Source: Cylicocyclus nassatus (lineage: Eukaryota > Nematoda > Chromadorea > Rhabditida > Strongylidae). From it: a DNA stretch of 64,000 nt. The stretch is taken from the NCBI GenBank assembly GCA_958299035.1, contig CATQJL010000112.1, positions 9,338,880 to 9,402,879 on the forward strand. Reading direction: 5' to 3'. The notes beneath the pieces are model-generated. The model saw only the letters and a program-made list of their open reading frames with translations. It searched no databases and was not told the origin of the DNA. This document shows, piece after piece, positions 24,940-40,566 of the stretch (its first letter is position 1; every line of letters begins with the position of its first letter). Made by a program: the position numbers and the translations under genes.

Positions 24940-26740
24940 TATCAGGATGCACTCATGTGAGAAAGTAGCCCTAATTCATGCAATTGATGCACTTCTAACA
25001 TTTTTATCACGATTAAGTTTATTTAATTTTGCGAGTTACTACCGTAAAACTAACATATTCTCAATGTGAAATCATAATGTTCAAAATGCCTAGATCAGTT
25101 CTGTAAGTCCGGAATTACAGCTTATCAAAATACTAATTATTCCTCCTAACGTAAGACATCAACAACCCTACCGTATGACGCTAACGTTCAGAAAAATGCC
25201 TCAGAATTTTATGGAACAAATACGAGATTTATAGGGAAAAACATGTAAAATAGGAATCCAAACTAAACAGCCCATAGATCTGCTAACCCTTAATAAAACC
25301 GGACAGAGGTATTAATGAAATTTATTTCAAAATTATCCTCATCTAATCAAGATTCAGCCCAAGGAATATTCTACGGTTCAAGAAACGCGATTTAGTATTC
25401 ATCAAACACGCGATAGTCCCAATGCTAAAGTGAGAAGTTAGTACAAGAAATAGTTCAATTTCGCTTCATGGTGTAAAAAACAGTTAGAGTGAGTAAATAT
25501 ACTGAAATTTCTATTTCCTAAACTTCATAAAAATAAAAATAAGCTTCATCGAATTAATCTTCAAAATTTCTTAGTTGACAGTTTGCAAAGACTCAAGAAG
25601 CTTCACAGACTTTTGCAGGGCTTAAAGACAAGGAAACTTGATCAAAATAAATTTTTAGGGACTTATACCAAAAAGCACTCAACAAATTATAAGTATATTG
25701 ACCTTAAAATTTACGCATAAGTGAAAGACAGTCTCTAGTCCAAAAAATTTTTTGAACAGACTACGTGAGAAAAAATTTCTTCTTTCTAACTTAGACAACT
25801 GACCGGAACTTCCGCAAAGCGTTTGGGAAAATTCGCCGGATAATCTGCTGAAGTTGCCAAATGAGGTGCTGCGGAAGTTTCGAAGAATGCGAACCACAAC
25901 ATCAAAAGAAAATACCTTAGCGAGACTTGAACGTTGCTTTGATGAGAGACTTACTGTCCTCTATGTTACAGATGAAATGTCTAACAATGCATTCTAGCTG
26001 CCGAGGAGACAACATCTCAAGAGATAACACATTCAAAGTCCTGCGGAAGTACTGCCAAGTCAAAGTGCTGCGACCGCTGACATTTTTAGAAAATTTCTCG
26101 GCACTTTGTAGAAGCCCTGCGAAAATTCTGTTTCAACCAATCTGGCGCGGAAATCCTGCGGAAGTTCCCCTTTTCAATGTTTCCACTTTTGTAATAATAA
26201 ACAAAGTTAAGCGGAATCGCTGAGATTTTGCTTGTCTTGTGGAAGTTTCGATGAATTGTCTGAGAAGATGTTTTACACAGCTCATTCAACTATACACCAA
26301 AATATTCGTTTTTAGTGAAATAGTACAGTATCGTTCGGTCAAAGCGAAGTGGACACTTTAAAGGGCAAGACATTTCATCATTATTAGCTCGCAACCTCCC
26401 CGAAGGACAGTCCTTGTGGTTTTATGGATAGAAATTTACATTTCAAAAGACTTTCTCTCTCTTTCTCTCTCTCGAAGTTATATATCACAATCTTTTCGCA
26501 TGCAAATTCCAAAAAAAAAACTCATATCAGATAATCTATACAGATCCGTTTTTCATCAAACGCAAATTAGCAGAATATCAAATGCAAATGAGCACGCATC
26601 ACCCATGTAGTTCTCAAAATATTGCACGATGAACGGTTGAGTAGAAAAAGAGCGCGTAAGTAGTAAAACAAATTTACTTTTAGGATTTACTTTGGCCGAA
26701 ACAACGGTTGATCTGCGAGATAAAAGAGTAGGGCGTAATT
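24940..26740. other. AT-rich stretch without a supported gene
   Basis: Between 25,800 and 26,230 the phrase CTGCGGAAGT or CTTCCGCA recurs several times on both strands, hinting at an old inverted or dispersed repeat also seen near 30,740. A CT microsatellite is at 26,454-26,476. No gene was recognised. Confidence 0.45.
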
Positions 26741-27721
26741 TTGATGAGGGGGGGGGGGAGGGGGAGAATCAAAACTTAAAGCTATATTCAAATAAGATGT
26801 TATTTATCATCCGAAAAGTGTAACAGTGTCAACAGAGTCAACAAAGTGTCAACATTCGGTTTGCAATGTTAATTTATTTCACCATCACATGAAACGGAGA
26901 ATTTTCACCTATCTTTTATTCTTTTTCTTTAATGATTTTCGAGATTCTCTTTGCCAAAAACTTTTGAAGGCTCCATCACCTCTCCCCCCCCCCCCCTTCC
27001 TTCCCTCCCCGTCCTCATCCAGGTACTAAAAAGAGTATTTGCTAACTCACCGACATAGTGAACTTTTCTAATTTAAATACTCATCAATTAAGTTTTAAAA
27101 GTCATCCAGAATTTTTCCGTTTCAAAATTCTTAGATTATTGAGTGATCTTCGCTAAATGGTAGATCAAAATTCCCCGTTTCAAAAACCACTCAATTATCA
27201 CTTGATGGATTTTGAAAGCGAATTTCGATGGGAATTTAAGTAGTCTACAAGGTTGCCAAAGGTTTCATTTGAGCTGAGCGCATACTGAATGCTAAAAAAA
27301 CATGACGGGGAAGGGAGAGGAGGTGGGGACTGGCCCAACATCATATAAAAGAATAAAAAGAATGTTTGTGCAGGGAAAACTAGCTTTTCATGAGGTAATC
27401 TCAGGAGAGACGGACGTTTGCTCATTGCTAGGCGGTGGAAGAACTCGGGAGGACAAGGGCGATGACCTCTTGGGGACGACGGGCACGCACGCGGCGGCGA
27501 CCGCTCAAACAGTCAAACAGTAAGTCTCTCGAGAGGGCGAGGAAGAGTGTTGGCTGCTGGCTGCGCGCGGTCGGTGCACATGTTACGGTCGAATGCAAAT
27601 CGCGCACCCACAGAGGACTTCAGCGCATGTAGAATTGTCGAAATCACAGCGGGAAGTGCTGTATTACAAGGTACAGAAGTCCTTGAGGAGAAATGGGTAC
27701 AGTGAGCAAAATACAATTTTA

Positions 27722-28387
27722 AATTTCGCGCCAGAACAGATGCTCGCATCTCATTGGCTGGCACAGGTCCTGACACGATAGAGTGGCGCAGCGCAGAAGA
27801 GGGCGGACTTGAACTTGCTTGCATTTTGCACATATGTATGGGTGGGAAAGCAAAACACATTTTATTTCGCGCTCACAGCAGACGCTCAGTCACCATTGGT
27901 CAGTACAGGTCCTGACACGATGTGGCGATGTGGCGCAGGAGTGGGCGGCGAATGACTTGTTTGCATTTCGCATGTATGAATTGATATGGATTGGAGAGAT
28001 TTAACTTCAAGTTTCGCGCCTGAAGCAATCGCTCGACCCCTATAGGGTGATTCGGGTCCTGACAAGATCTGGTGAGGTGGCGCATGAATGGGCAGTGCTG
28101 CGGTGTGTTTGGATTTTTCACATATAAAATGATACTGACGTGAATAACAAAATATAGTTTCAAAAGTCGAGCCTAAAATAGATGCTCCACTCCTATTGGC
28201 TGATACAGGTCCTGACAAGATATCGTGACGGGGTGCATGAATAGATGCTGTTCGTGTCATTGGCTTTCTGTACACGAACGGAGATAAATGGGTGCGGAAA
28301 GCAAATTATAACGTCAAAATTCGCGCCTAGAACAGACTCTCTGCCCTTATTGGCTTGTACAGGTCCCGACACGACATTGCATTAACT
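27722..28387 (+). repeat. Satellite array, 142-154 bp unit, about 4.5 copies
   Basis: The phrase AGGTCCTGACACGAT or a close variant occurs at 27,765, 27,907, 28,054, 28,207 and 28,361 (spacings 142, 147, 153, 154). Each unit also has a TTTCGCGCC segment, an ATTGGCTG or ATTGGTCA segment just before the phrase, and mostly GTGGCGCA..GTGGGCGG after it. Isolated monomers lie at 9425 and 14,925-15,335. The local frames are repeat by-products. Confidence 0.85.
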
Positions 28388-28399
28388 ATACCTACCCAA

Positions 28400-29188
28400 A
28401 TGGAGATCTCAGGTACCCAAATAAGATAATTCGCACCTCCCTGCACATCCGACGATAACGCATCCATTTGATGAACTAATTACATGGCACACGAGGTGCG
28501 GCCACGTGGAGATAACAGAGTAACGGAAGAATAACCACAAAAGAGGGCGAAACAAGGCCATATGGGATGGGCAACCGATAAGAAAGGTTATTCCATTGCC
28601 CGGCGCGAACAATGACATACGGGCATGTTTCAATGCTAATTCGATTAGCATTACAATGATTAGCGTCTCACTAGAGATGTTTGAAGAGAAGGAAACATTT
28701 TTTTTTATCCTTGAAAGGGCATGGATACGGGTTTTTGAAAAAAAATTCACATTTTCTCTAGATATGTGAAGTGATAGATGACCTTTAGATTCACAAGATT
28801 AATAGATTTGATCCAGGATAGTAGAGGAATATATGTTGCCGAAAGCGGAAAGGTCTCGCGCAGAAAATGCAGCAGATGCTTAGCCTGTACATGTACTGAA
28901 ACGTGTATTTGTTGCAGATGTCCGGCGGAACCCTATTCAACATTTTTACAGAAAGCAAATGCCGAAAGTTTTTTGATTTTTTCCAGAGCTGTCGAGATGT
29001 CAAGCAACAGGTGAAATTAATATTAAAATAGAACTTTTCACAGATAACCAAAACTAAACATGGAAACAAAAAGATTTTGGAAAAATTACTACCATTCAAA
29101 ATTTGAATTTAAAAAAATATTAAAAAAATCCACACAATAGATAAATAGCTAGAAATTGTTTATATACACTACTACCCCTGCTTCTACC
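28400..29188. other. Stretch without a supported gene
   Basis: A minus-strand frame at 28,409-28,750 and a plus-strand frame at 28,778-29,014 have no recognisable domain. Nothing else was seen before the hAT-type element. Confidence 0.45.
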
Positions 29189-29419
29189 CAGTGGCGTACC
29201 CAGGATTTCGGCTCGGGAGGGGCGCGACAAAATTTTTTTACAAGGCTAATTTGAATTTTTAAAAATTTCTAAGGATTATTTTAATTATTTACAAAAATTT
29301 AACAAGTCACTTACACATTTTTATAACCCATATAAGTAACTTTCAAAAATTTCGCGACTCATTCTCGGGGGGGGGGGGGGCGCGCCCCCCCCCCCGCCCC
29401 TCCCCTCGGTACGTCACTG
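29189..29419 (+). mobile_element. Non-autonomous hAT-type element with 8 bp target duplication
   Basis: The left terminus CAGTGGCGTACCCAGG pairs with the right terminus (reverse complement CAGTGACGTACCGAGG). The identical 8-mer CTTCTACC flanks the element directly at 29,181-29,188 and 29,420-29,427. Eight-base target duplications and CA..TG ends are characteristic of hAT transposons. The 231 bp element has no transposase. Its right third carries a G-run, CGCGC and a C-run that form a perfect G/C hairpin (29,370-29,395). Confidence 0.9.
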
Positions 29420-29429
29420 CTTCTACCCT

Positions 29430-30240
29430 ATACAGGTTTTACTGTAAAGATCATACTTTTTGACTCAGTCTGGTCATTTTATGTTGTGTGTCATTGCACA
29501 CACAATAGAAGCTGCGCGTCAACGCGTCAAATTCTAAACTTCGCTAGTCATAGACGCATTTCTGACATATTTTTTAACGTCTTCTTCTAGCTTTTGTTTT
29601 TTCAGTCATCAGCAGAAACATTCTGTTTCGAATCTTCATAGCTTTTGCCAAAAACGAAATTTATGGTTATGAAATGATTAGATCTATAAATGTTCATCCA
29701 AATATTACGAGTTTCAGGATTCAACGCACAATTTGTACAATGTGTGCAGTGACACAAATCATGATCTAAGTAAGTTCCCAACTAAACAACGATTCTGTAC
29801 CGTACTACATCCGAACTTGGAAATTCATTCAGACATTCCACTGTTTCATGGTTGATTCGATTACATTTCTAATTTGCAGACCTCGCTAAAACCTTGACCC
29901 TAGCGTTTTTGCACAACATTTTGAAACAGCCTTGCAAAATTCGATAAAAGTAAAGCAAATTGGATTTTAAAAATCAATCAAAGACATTTTGGATAGAGAC
30001 GTGACATGCGTGACGTGAATGTGTGAATGTATAGACGAAAGACTTTCTTTGCAGTGCGTGTCCACGTCGCTGCGCGAAAAAAAAAACGTTCTCGCAACTA
30101 AAATGTACGCTTTGTTATCTTTTTTGAGTTCACATCCCTGGCGACCTCATTTCGAAGTTACAACGTTTAGTTATTTGTTGAAGAGCGGAAGGGGCGGTGG
30201 ATTTCCAAAAAACGACATTGCGCGAAATGCCACAGTAGTT
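29430..30240. other. Stretch without a supported gene
   Basis: It contains two copies of a GTGTGTCATTGCACACAC-like palindrome (29,487 and about 29,738), a phrase also found inside the foldback at 6253-7500. No exon was recognised. Confidence 0.45.
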
Positions 30241-30595
30241 TGAAGGCAGTGTCTCGGCAGTTTCGTTTCCCAGTTTTTCACCTTTTCACAGCCCTCTCGC
30301 CATAAGGAACCCATATCTAGGCCTTTCACCGCATGAAAATGGCAAAAAATGAGCTTTTTTCGAAGCATTCCAGGTCCGCATTCGTAAAGAATACGCGCGA
30401 CTGGGCGGGGCCGGAACGAAGGAGGCGGAGCGCGAAAAACTCGAACGTATCCCACTGAATGCGGGAAGCTTCGAAAAAAGCTCACTTTCGCCATTTTCAT
30501 GTGTTGCAAAGCCCAGATATGGACTTCTCAAGGCGAGAAGGCCCCGAAAAGGTGAAAACTGGAAATAGAAATTCTGCCGAGACACCGTCTTTAAT
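30241..30595. mobile_element. Foldback element, about 350 bp
   Basis: The left arm (30,241-30,385) and right arm (30,455-30,595) are inverted copies. Matched landmarks are GTGTCTCGGCAG with CTGCCGAGACAC, and CATGAAAATGGC with GCCATTTTCATG. GAGCTTTTTTCGAAGC also matches GCTTCGAAAAAAGCTC. The loop is GC-rich (ACTGGGCGGGGCCGGAACG). The several overlapping frames here mirror each other. Confidence 0.8.
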
Positions 30596-32396
30596 GGTTC
30601 TTCTCAGGCCTTGCAAGGAATCAAGCGAGATTTGCAGTGCTCAGGCAAAATTTCTCAATGTGTTGAAAAGCGCACACGTCGAGAATGGAAAAATGCGCAG
30701 AAAACTGACGTCATAGCCTCTGGGAATAGGAACTTCCGCATCATGTTCCAAAAAGCGTCGCGCAGTTTTCCGAAACAGCGGAATTTGAATGTACTTGAAT
30801 GCTTTCTCAGAGAATCTTCAAACGCTGCGTAGGCTCCCCAAACAGTTCAGAGTAGTTCAGATGACTTTAGGCGCTCAAATTCTGCCATCTAACCCACTGA
30901 CGATGACGCCTAATTTTGCATGGCGCCGCTATGAAACGACGCGATTTTGCACAACACTGGCGGGAAAATTTTGTGTTTTTAAATGCAAGGTAGTTTTTAA
31001 ACACCTAAAAACATTTTTTTAAACTACGGAATGCATGTCCCAAAAGTGCAAAAAAAATTAGAGAAATTCAATCTCTGGAAGAGATACTAAACCTAAAAGG
31101 ATATTTTGCAAAAGGTGTGGGCCACCAGTGGTTAAATTTCTGGAAAACCGCTGGGAAACATCCGCAGTGCCCCGGCAACCTCCCTGGAAGTTCTGCGAGA
31201 CATCTTGAAGCGCTGATTCCAATTCTGCATTCGGTGTCTGCCGTGCGCTCTTCCCAAAGAAGTTATGACCTTTTCCAAAATTTTACTTACTATTGTTTTT
31301 GTTATAGTTTTTATGAAACGCGCACTACAAAAGAGTGTTCAAATAAAAAAAGGGCTTAACGTTAAGAGTAGAAGAACTCCGATATATCAAAGTCTAGAAA
31401 GCCTGGAAACCTGACGATTTTGACCGCCTAAACGTTGTGAAATCGATATGGAAAGAAGTCCTAACTTCATTGAGAGAGGCGCACAGCAGACAATGAACAT
31501 AAGTCTAGAAAATCAGCTTTTCAGGCGCATCTGTTTGTGTACATCTCACTGCAAAAAGCCACGGTCATCAAGGACCCTTCCCTTGTTTTTGATTACAGCG
31601 CAAATAATTTTTAATCCCAAAAACGAAACCTTGGATGATGAGCTGAAAATTTCAGACTGCTGCCGAGCCATTTCTGACATTGTTCCTTTTTGTTATTAGT
31701 TTTCATGAGGCTCCTTAGCAAGCAGCAACATGATAAATACTACTTTTACAAGGTTGTCCCAAAAGACAACCGTATTTCTGAATAAATATAAACCAAATGT
31801 TTTTGTTTTCCTAGCAGACTTAGGGTACCATTCGATAGAGCGAAGCAAGCTCTACAAAGTGACCACCAAAGATCCGCCTAAGTCATAATCCAGGTAAAGT
31901 TTGGAGCAAGAATCGAAAAAAAAATTATAACATGAAAGGATTTTTGCGAAGAAAAAACCTACGGACCTTAAACTTGGTCATTATACAGCAGACACATAGT
32001 AGTACTTAAATATGTCTTTAATGGATTTCTTCCGCGCATAGAAAGCGAGGAAAAAGTCCAAGAATGGCAAACTCTGCCAGCAGCCTCTCACACACGGATC
32101 ATTCCATACTAGAGGCCTTTTTAAGTATAGTTTGAAATTTTACCTCTGTTTCTTTGATGATTGAGAAATACCAAGCGCAAGAAGAACCCAAAAAAGCGGC
32201 ATTTTGGCATTTTGGACCATCTTTGTTTCTCAATTTCGAAACCGAAGAAAATCCCAAATATTTTTTGGGTACTACTATGTGCCTACTGTATAATGACAAA
32301 GTAGGAGATCCGTAGGAATTTTCTGTAAGGAGATCCAATTTTTAGATAGTTGAAAATTTTTGATTTTCGGATCAATTCTACCTGGATCACGACTTA

Positions 32397-32625
32397 AGGT
32401 CCGGGCATACTTCACGCGATTTCAGTCGCGATGCGATTTGGCAATTCGCCAGAGTCTTCATATCCAACATTAGCATTCCGCACATGCATAGTGTGCATAA
32501 CTTACGTGAATTGATAAAATGCCCTATCCTCTGTACGTTTAAGATGTGCTCACAGTGAGTTGTGGACAGTTGGAATATTGCCAAGTCGCGTCGCGACTGA
32601 AATCGCGTGAAGTATGCCCGGCCCT
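32397..32625 (+). mobile_element. PIF/Harbinger-like MITE D, copy 1
   Basis: The 229 bp element has termini AGGTCCGGGCATACTTCACG and its near-perfect reverse complement ending GCCCGGCCCT, with GCGATTTCAGTCGCGA continuing the arms. TTA flanks both sides (32,394-32,396 and 32,626-32,628). A three-base TTA duplication suggests PIF/Harbinger. There is no coding capacity. Confidence 0.8.
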
Positions 32626-32627
32626 TT

Positions 32628-33065
32628 AGGTCCCGGACAGACTTCACGCGAATTGATCGTCGCGACTCAATCGCCGACATTTCCATTCATTTTCATTTCA
32701 CATTCAAAAATTTCGGGCTGGAAAAGTATAGGGGCGGGCATAGTTCACGCGATTTCAGTCGCGACGCGACTTGGCAATATTCCAACTAATTATAACTCAC
32801 TGTAAGCACATTCCAATTGTACAGGAGGTAGGGCATTTTATCAATCCACTTAAGTTGTACACACTATGCATGTGCGGAATGCTAGTGTTGGATCTGAAGA
32901 CTTCTGGCGAACTGCCAAATCGCGTCGCGACTGAAATCGCGTGAAGTATGCCCGGCCCTTATCACAACCGAAATGCAAGTTGATCGGCATGGAATGATGT
33001 TGTAACAGTTGTCTCGTCGCGATTCAGTCGCGACGATCAAATCGCGTGAAGTCTGTCCGGGGCCT
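32628..33065 (+). mobile_element. Related MITE split by a nested copy
   Basis: The ends AGGTCCCGGACAGACTTCAC and GTGAAGTCTGTCCGGGGCCT are inverted repeats of a related but distinct MITE whose arms continue with GATCGTCGCGACT. The element is interrupted by a complete 230 bp copy of MITE D at 32,730-32,959. Confidence 0.75.
32730..32959 (-). mobile_element. PIF/Harbinger-like MITE D, copy 2, nested
   Basis: The 230 bp copy is inverted relative to 32,397-32,625, sharing GGGCATTTTATCAATCCAC and TGCATGTGCGGAATGCTA internally. TAT flanks both ends (32,727-32,729 and 32,960-32,962), supporting insertion with a three-base duplication. Confidence 0.8.
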
Positions 33066-33224
33066 TAGACGGATCTCTGGGGGTCATTCTGTAGAGCTTG
33101 CTTCGCTCTATCGAATGGTAGCTTAAGTTTGCTAGGAAAACAAAAACATTTTATCTATTTAGAAATACGGTTTACTTTTCGACAAACTGATACAATGTAC
33201 TCATTCCAAGAGTGGTACCCACCC

Positions 33225-33475
33225 AATCTGAGAGTCTGGGCTTATTATGCGGAACTGATTAGGAAATCTCAACTAGAACATCAATCGAACGATAACTGAT
33301 ATGAATCATCCTTAGCCCATAAATCCAGCTCCAAACCTCATCTAGGCTGTAGTTTCGAGCAAACCAGTTAGCGCCCTCGAGAAAGAAGTAGGGTCCGTAG
33401 GTGAGCCCAAATGTGTCTGTCGGTCATGATCGAATACAAGCTGCCGTTTGGGTAACGGCTTACTCAAGACGGCAC
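33225..33475 (-). repeat. Dispersed repeat family C, partial copy
   Basis: AAGCTGCCGTTTGGGTAACGGCTTACT (from 33,439) is the inverted family phrase, and an AATCTGAGAGTCTGGGCTTAT segment lies upstream. It is diverged and lacks the palindromic partner. Confidence 0.5.
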
Positions 33476-33764
33476 TCAAGAAAAAATATCAACTGTAGCC
33501 CCACTGACAGGAAGAGCATTGATAAAATAAGTTCCCTAGACACTGCCTTCACAACTATATGAAAGCGATTAGGAAAGCGGCGTGAGCAAGTACCAAATAT
33601 TTTATTTTTCAGGTTACAGTAAACTGAATATCGAACAATGTGACCCGACGGCATCGCACATGAAATGCTTTACAATGGCTCAAACGGTAATCACAGAGAG
33701 TGAAAATCTACTATCAATTCAATTACAAACACCATATATCTATCCTGTACATCTGCGAGTTATA

Positions 33765-34786
33765 TTAGGTCGTTCCGAATGTAATGTCGCTTTTTTTAAA
33801 CGTACGTCACTTCTCGAGGAGCAAAGATCTGAAGAAGATTCTGGTAGCATTTGATGCAGCATTTCATTCTCTTTCTAATGGTTGTATAAACTCTGCACAA
33901 TATTCAATATCCTCTCGAAAAATTATAAAAATCGGCGACCCATGCTTTTTGAGAGGGCGAAGTTTCACAATTTTTCTAAATTTTTACAACAACCCTCGGA
34001 AGGAGTCCAAGTAATGGATGGATAGAGCAAACCCTACAGAAAACAGCACAACTTTTTTCTACTTTCCAGAGCTTGTCATAATTTTTGTATAGATTTTTTG
34101 ATGGAACCACCGAATTTTAGCAGGCCTGCCTCAGACACAAATGCAACAAACACCAATAAATCTTCGGATTTTGAAACTTACAAAGATGGATTATGGTTTG
34201 ACACTAATTTTGCAAAGCAAATGAGCGTTTACCGCTTCAGATTAGCAACTTTCGAAAACTTTGGGTAAAGCCTGGGGCGCCCTGGAAAACCTGAATTATG
34301 ATGATTTTATCCCGGAAAACTTGATGAATCGGAAACGAAAAACAGCAGATAGAAAGAGGAGGAAAAGCTGCGTCGAATGACACCCGAGTTGCTTGCCCAT
34401 TGTTGTTTTGTGAAGCTTGAGTTGACCAAATATGGAATCTGATACCATTGAAAAATTGATTCCAGAAGATGTAAGAAGCAAGCTAAGGGAAAGAAAAAAT
34501 TGCTTTATGTCCTATAGGGTTTGTTCTATCTACCAGTCACTTGTACTTCTTCGGAGGATAAGTTCAAAAATTTAGAAAAATAGCCGAAGTTGACCATGAC
34601 AAAAAGCATGAGTCGCAGATTTTGGTGATTTTTCGAGAGCTCATTGAATATTATGCAATGAAATTACAACCATTAGAAAGAGGATGAAATGCTGTATCGA
34701 ATGCTTTTAAGATCTCTTGAAAATGTTGATTCCACGAATAGTGGCGTTCATTCGAAAAAAGCGACATTACTTTCGGAACGACCTAA
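33765..34786. mobile_element. Non-autonomous mariner element with long inverted ends
   Basis: The left end TTAGGTCGTTCCGAATGTAA and the right end (reverse complement TTAGGTCGTTCCGAAAGTAA) are classic mariner-like termini. TA is duplicated on both sides (33,763-33,764 and 34,787-34,788). Similarity between the arms continues inward for more than 100 bp, including GCAGCATTTCATTCTCTTTCT (33,857) against AGAAAGAGGATGAAATGCTG. Length is 1022 bp, near that of a full mariner, but no transposase frame is intact. Frames at 33,784-34,014 show no DD34D motif. Confidence 0.8.
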
Positions 34787-35152
34787 TATTTAAAAAAATG
34801 CAGTTTGGTTTAAAGGCAGATGCGGCACTGTCAAACGAGAATCATCTTCAAGGAACCTTAGATATTTGAGAAGATTTCCAGGTAAGGGTAAAGTCATGGT
34901 GAAAGTGGAGATGTTCTTAGATCCCAAAACAAACGGCTACAACTCGATTACTAGAAAACAAAGATTAGAGCAGAATCACCCCATAAGTGCAACAAATTAT
35001 CTAAACGGTACAAACTTGGACTATAAGGCTACGTATCCAGTTGATGTACATCACTCGGTACAGACATTAGCCCATTTTTAAGTAATTTTGCAGGATTAAA
35101 AACTAGAAATTTTGAAGCCAGAAACAGGAAGGGATAAAAGAAAGAATAAAGC

Positions 35153-39469
<4,317 letters not shown>

Positions 39470-39774
39470 TGAAGATCAAAAAGGAGTCGTTTCCAATGAC
39501 AGTGAGCAATTTCTCAAATCTGGAATTTTTTCAACAAACTTCATATCAGTTATGCATCGCATTTTCGTGCATAAGGCCGCAGCGAGCGACGATGATAAGT
39601 GAGAGAAGAATGTGCAACAAAGGCTAAAGATATAACGTTATTTTGCACCTAAATTTATATATTGTACATATTCTGATGCAACATGCCTCTAGAGCATAAT
39701 CGCGCTTCAAAAACGGTTAGGCACTCTCAATTCGGTATTTGAGTTTCCCTAAGCAAAAAGTAATGGAGTTCTTG

Positions 39775-39965
39775 ATAAGTCACTGCTCAAGCGGTAGCTC
39801 ATATGATTTACTCTGTGGCCGGATAATTCGACTCCAGCCCATACCGTACCTTCTCACAGTACCCGGGCCATTTTGTCTGCTAGGAGATAGTACAATCTAA
39901 ACTGGTGCCCGAAATTGAATTCTCTAACAGCATTGAATCACAAGTGCTGCCGTTCGTTATAGAGG
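39775..39965 (+). repeat. Dispersed repeat family C, partial copy
   Basis: CACTGCTCAAGCGGTAGCTC, followed by a GACTCCAGCCCATACCGTACC segment, matches the order in other copies of the family. Confidence 0.6.
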
Positions 39966-40110
39966 CTTCGGGCATTTCTTCAATAAAAAAATTTGTTACC
40001 ATCAATGCTTAGACCTTATCTCAGTAAGTTTCTGACTAAACTTGAACTTCTATCATTTGACCAAATGCAGTTCAACTGTACAATGACAATCAACGAACAT
40101 TTCACTTACA

Positions 40111-40566
40111 GGGGAAAGTTCCCAAGTCAGCTCGGCCAACCCGGATGGGTCATATATCACCGTAACGGGCTTGAAACGCTGATTCCAAATCTGCTTTCCT
40201 TTTCTGCAAAGCGACTTTCCAGGAGAAGTTATGAGCGTTTAAATGTCTAAATTTGTTATGTTCAAAGTGGCTTAAAATCACTTGAAACCTGTAAAACAAC
40301 ACCTAACGAAATTTCATTATCTGTATTCCGTCCTTGTAATCAATATACTTGATACAAAACTGATAAATCACTTTCATGTCTTATTGTACAGGTTTCGCCA
40401 ATTTTAAGCCACATAAATCATGACAAATTTGGATTTTTAAACGCTCATAACTTCTCTCGGAAAGTCGCTCCGCAGAAAAGGAAAGCAGATTTGGAATCAG
40501 CGTTTCAAGCCCGTTACGGTGATATATGACTCATCCGGGTTGGCCGAGTGACTTGGGAACTCTCCC
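40111..40566. mobile_element. Foldback element, 456 bp
   Basis: GGGGAAAGTTCCCAAGTCAG at the left pairs with GACTTGGGAACTCTCCC at the right. The arms continue through CGGCCAACCCGGATG, CACCGTAACGGGCTTGAAACG and GCTGATTCCAAATCTGCTTT and their reverse complements, about 190 bp each. A diverged relative of one arm lies near 31,200 (GAAGCGCTGATTCCAATTCTG). There is no coding capacity beyond mirror frames. Confidence 0.85.

Larger units (their letters stand above)
31749..33190. mobile_element. Inverted-repeat element with nested MITE insertions
   Basis: Long terminal arms pair. The left arm (31,749-31,870) has GGTTGTCCCAAAAG, AACCGTATTTCT, GTTTTTGTTTTCCTAGCA and CCATTCGATAGAGCGAAGC. The right arm (33,070-33,190) has the same landmarks in reverse complement. 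TA flanks both ends. The termini resemble mariner ends. The interior holds three MITEs (32,397-33,065) and an inner inverted pair (31,876-31,905 with 32,377-32,400). No transposase remains. Confidence 0.75.

Noticed and set aside
27513..28275. Frames of 115, 129 and 87 codons on the minus strand
   Set aside because: They fall mostly within the satellite array and repeat the monomer sequence.
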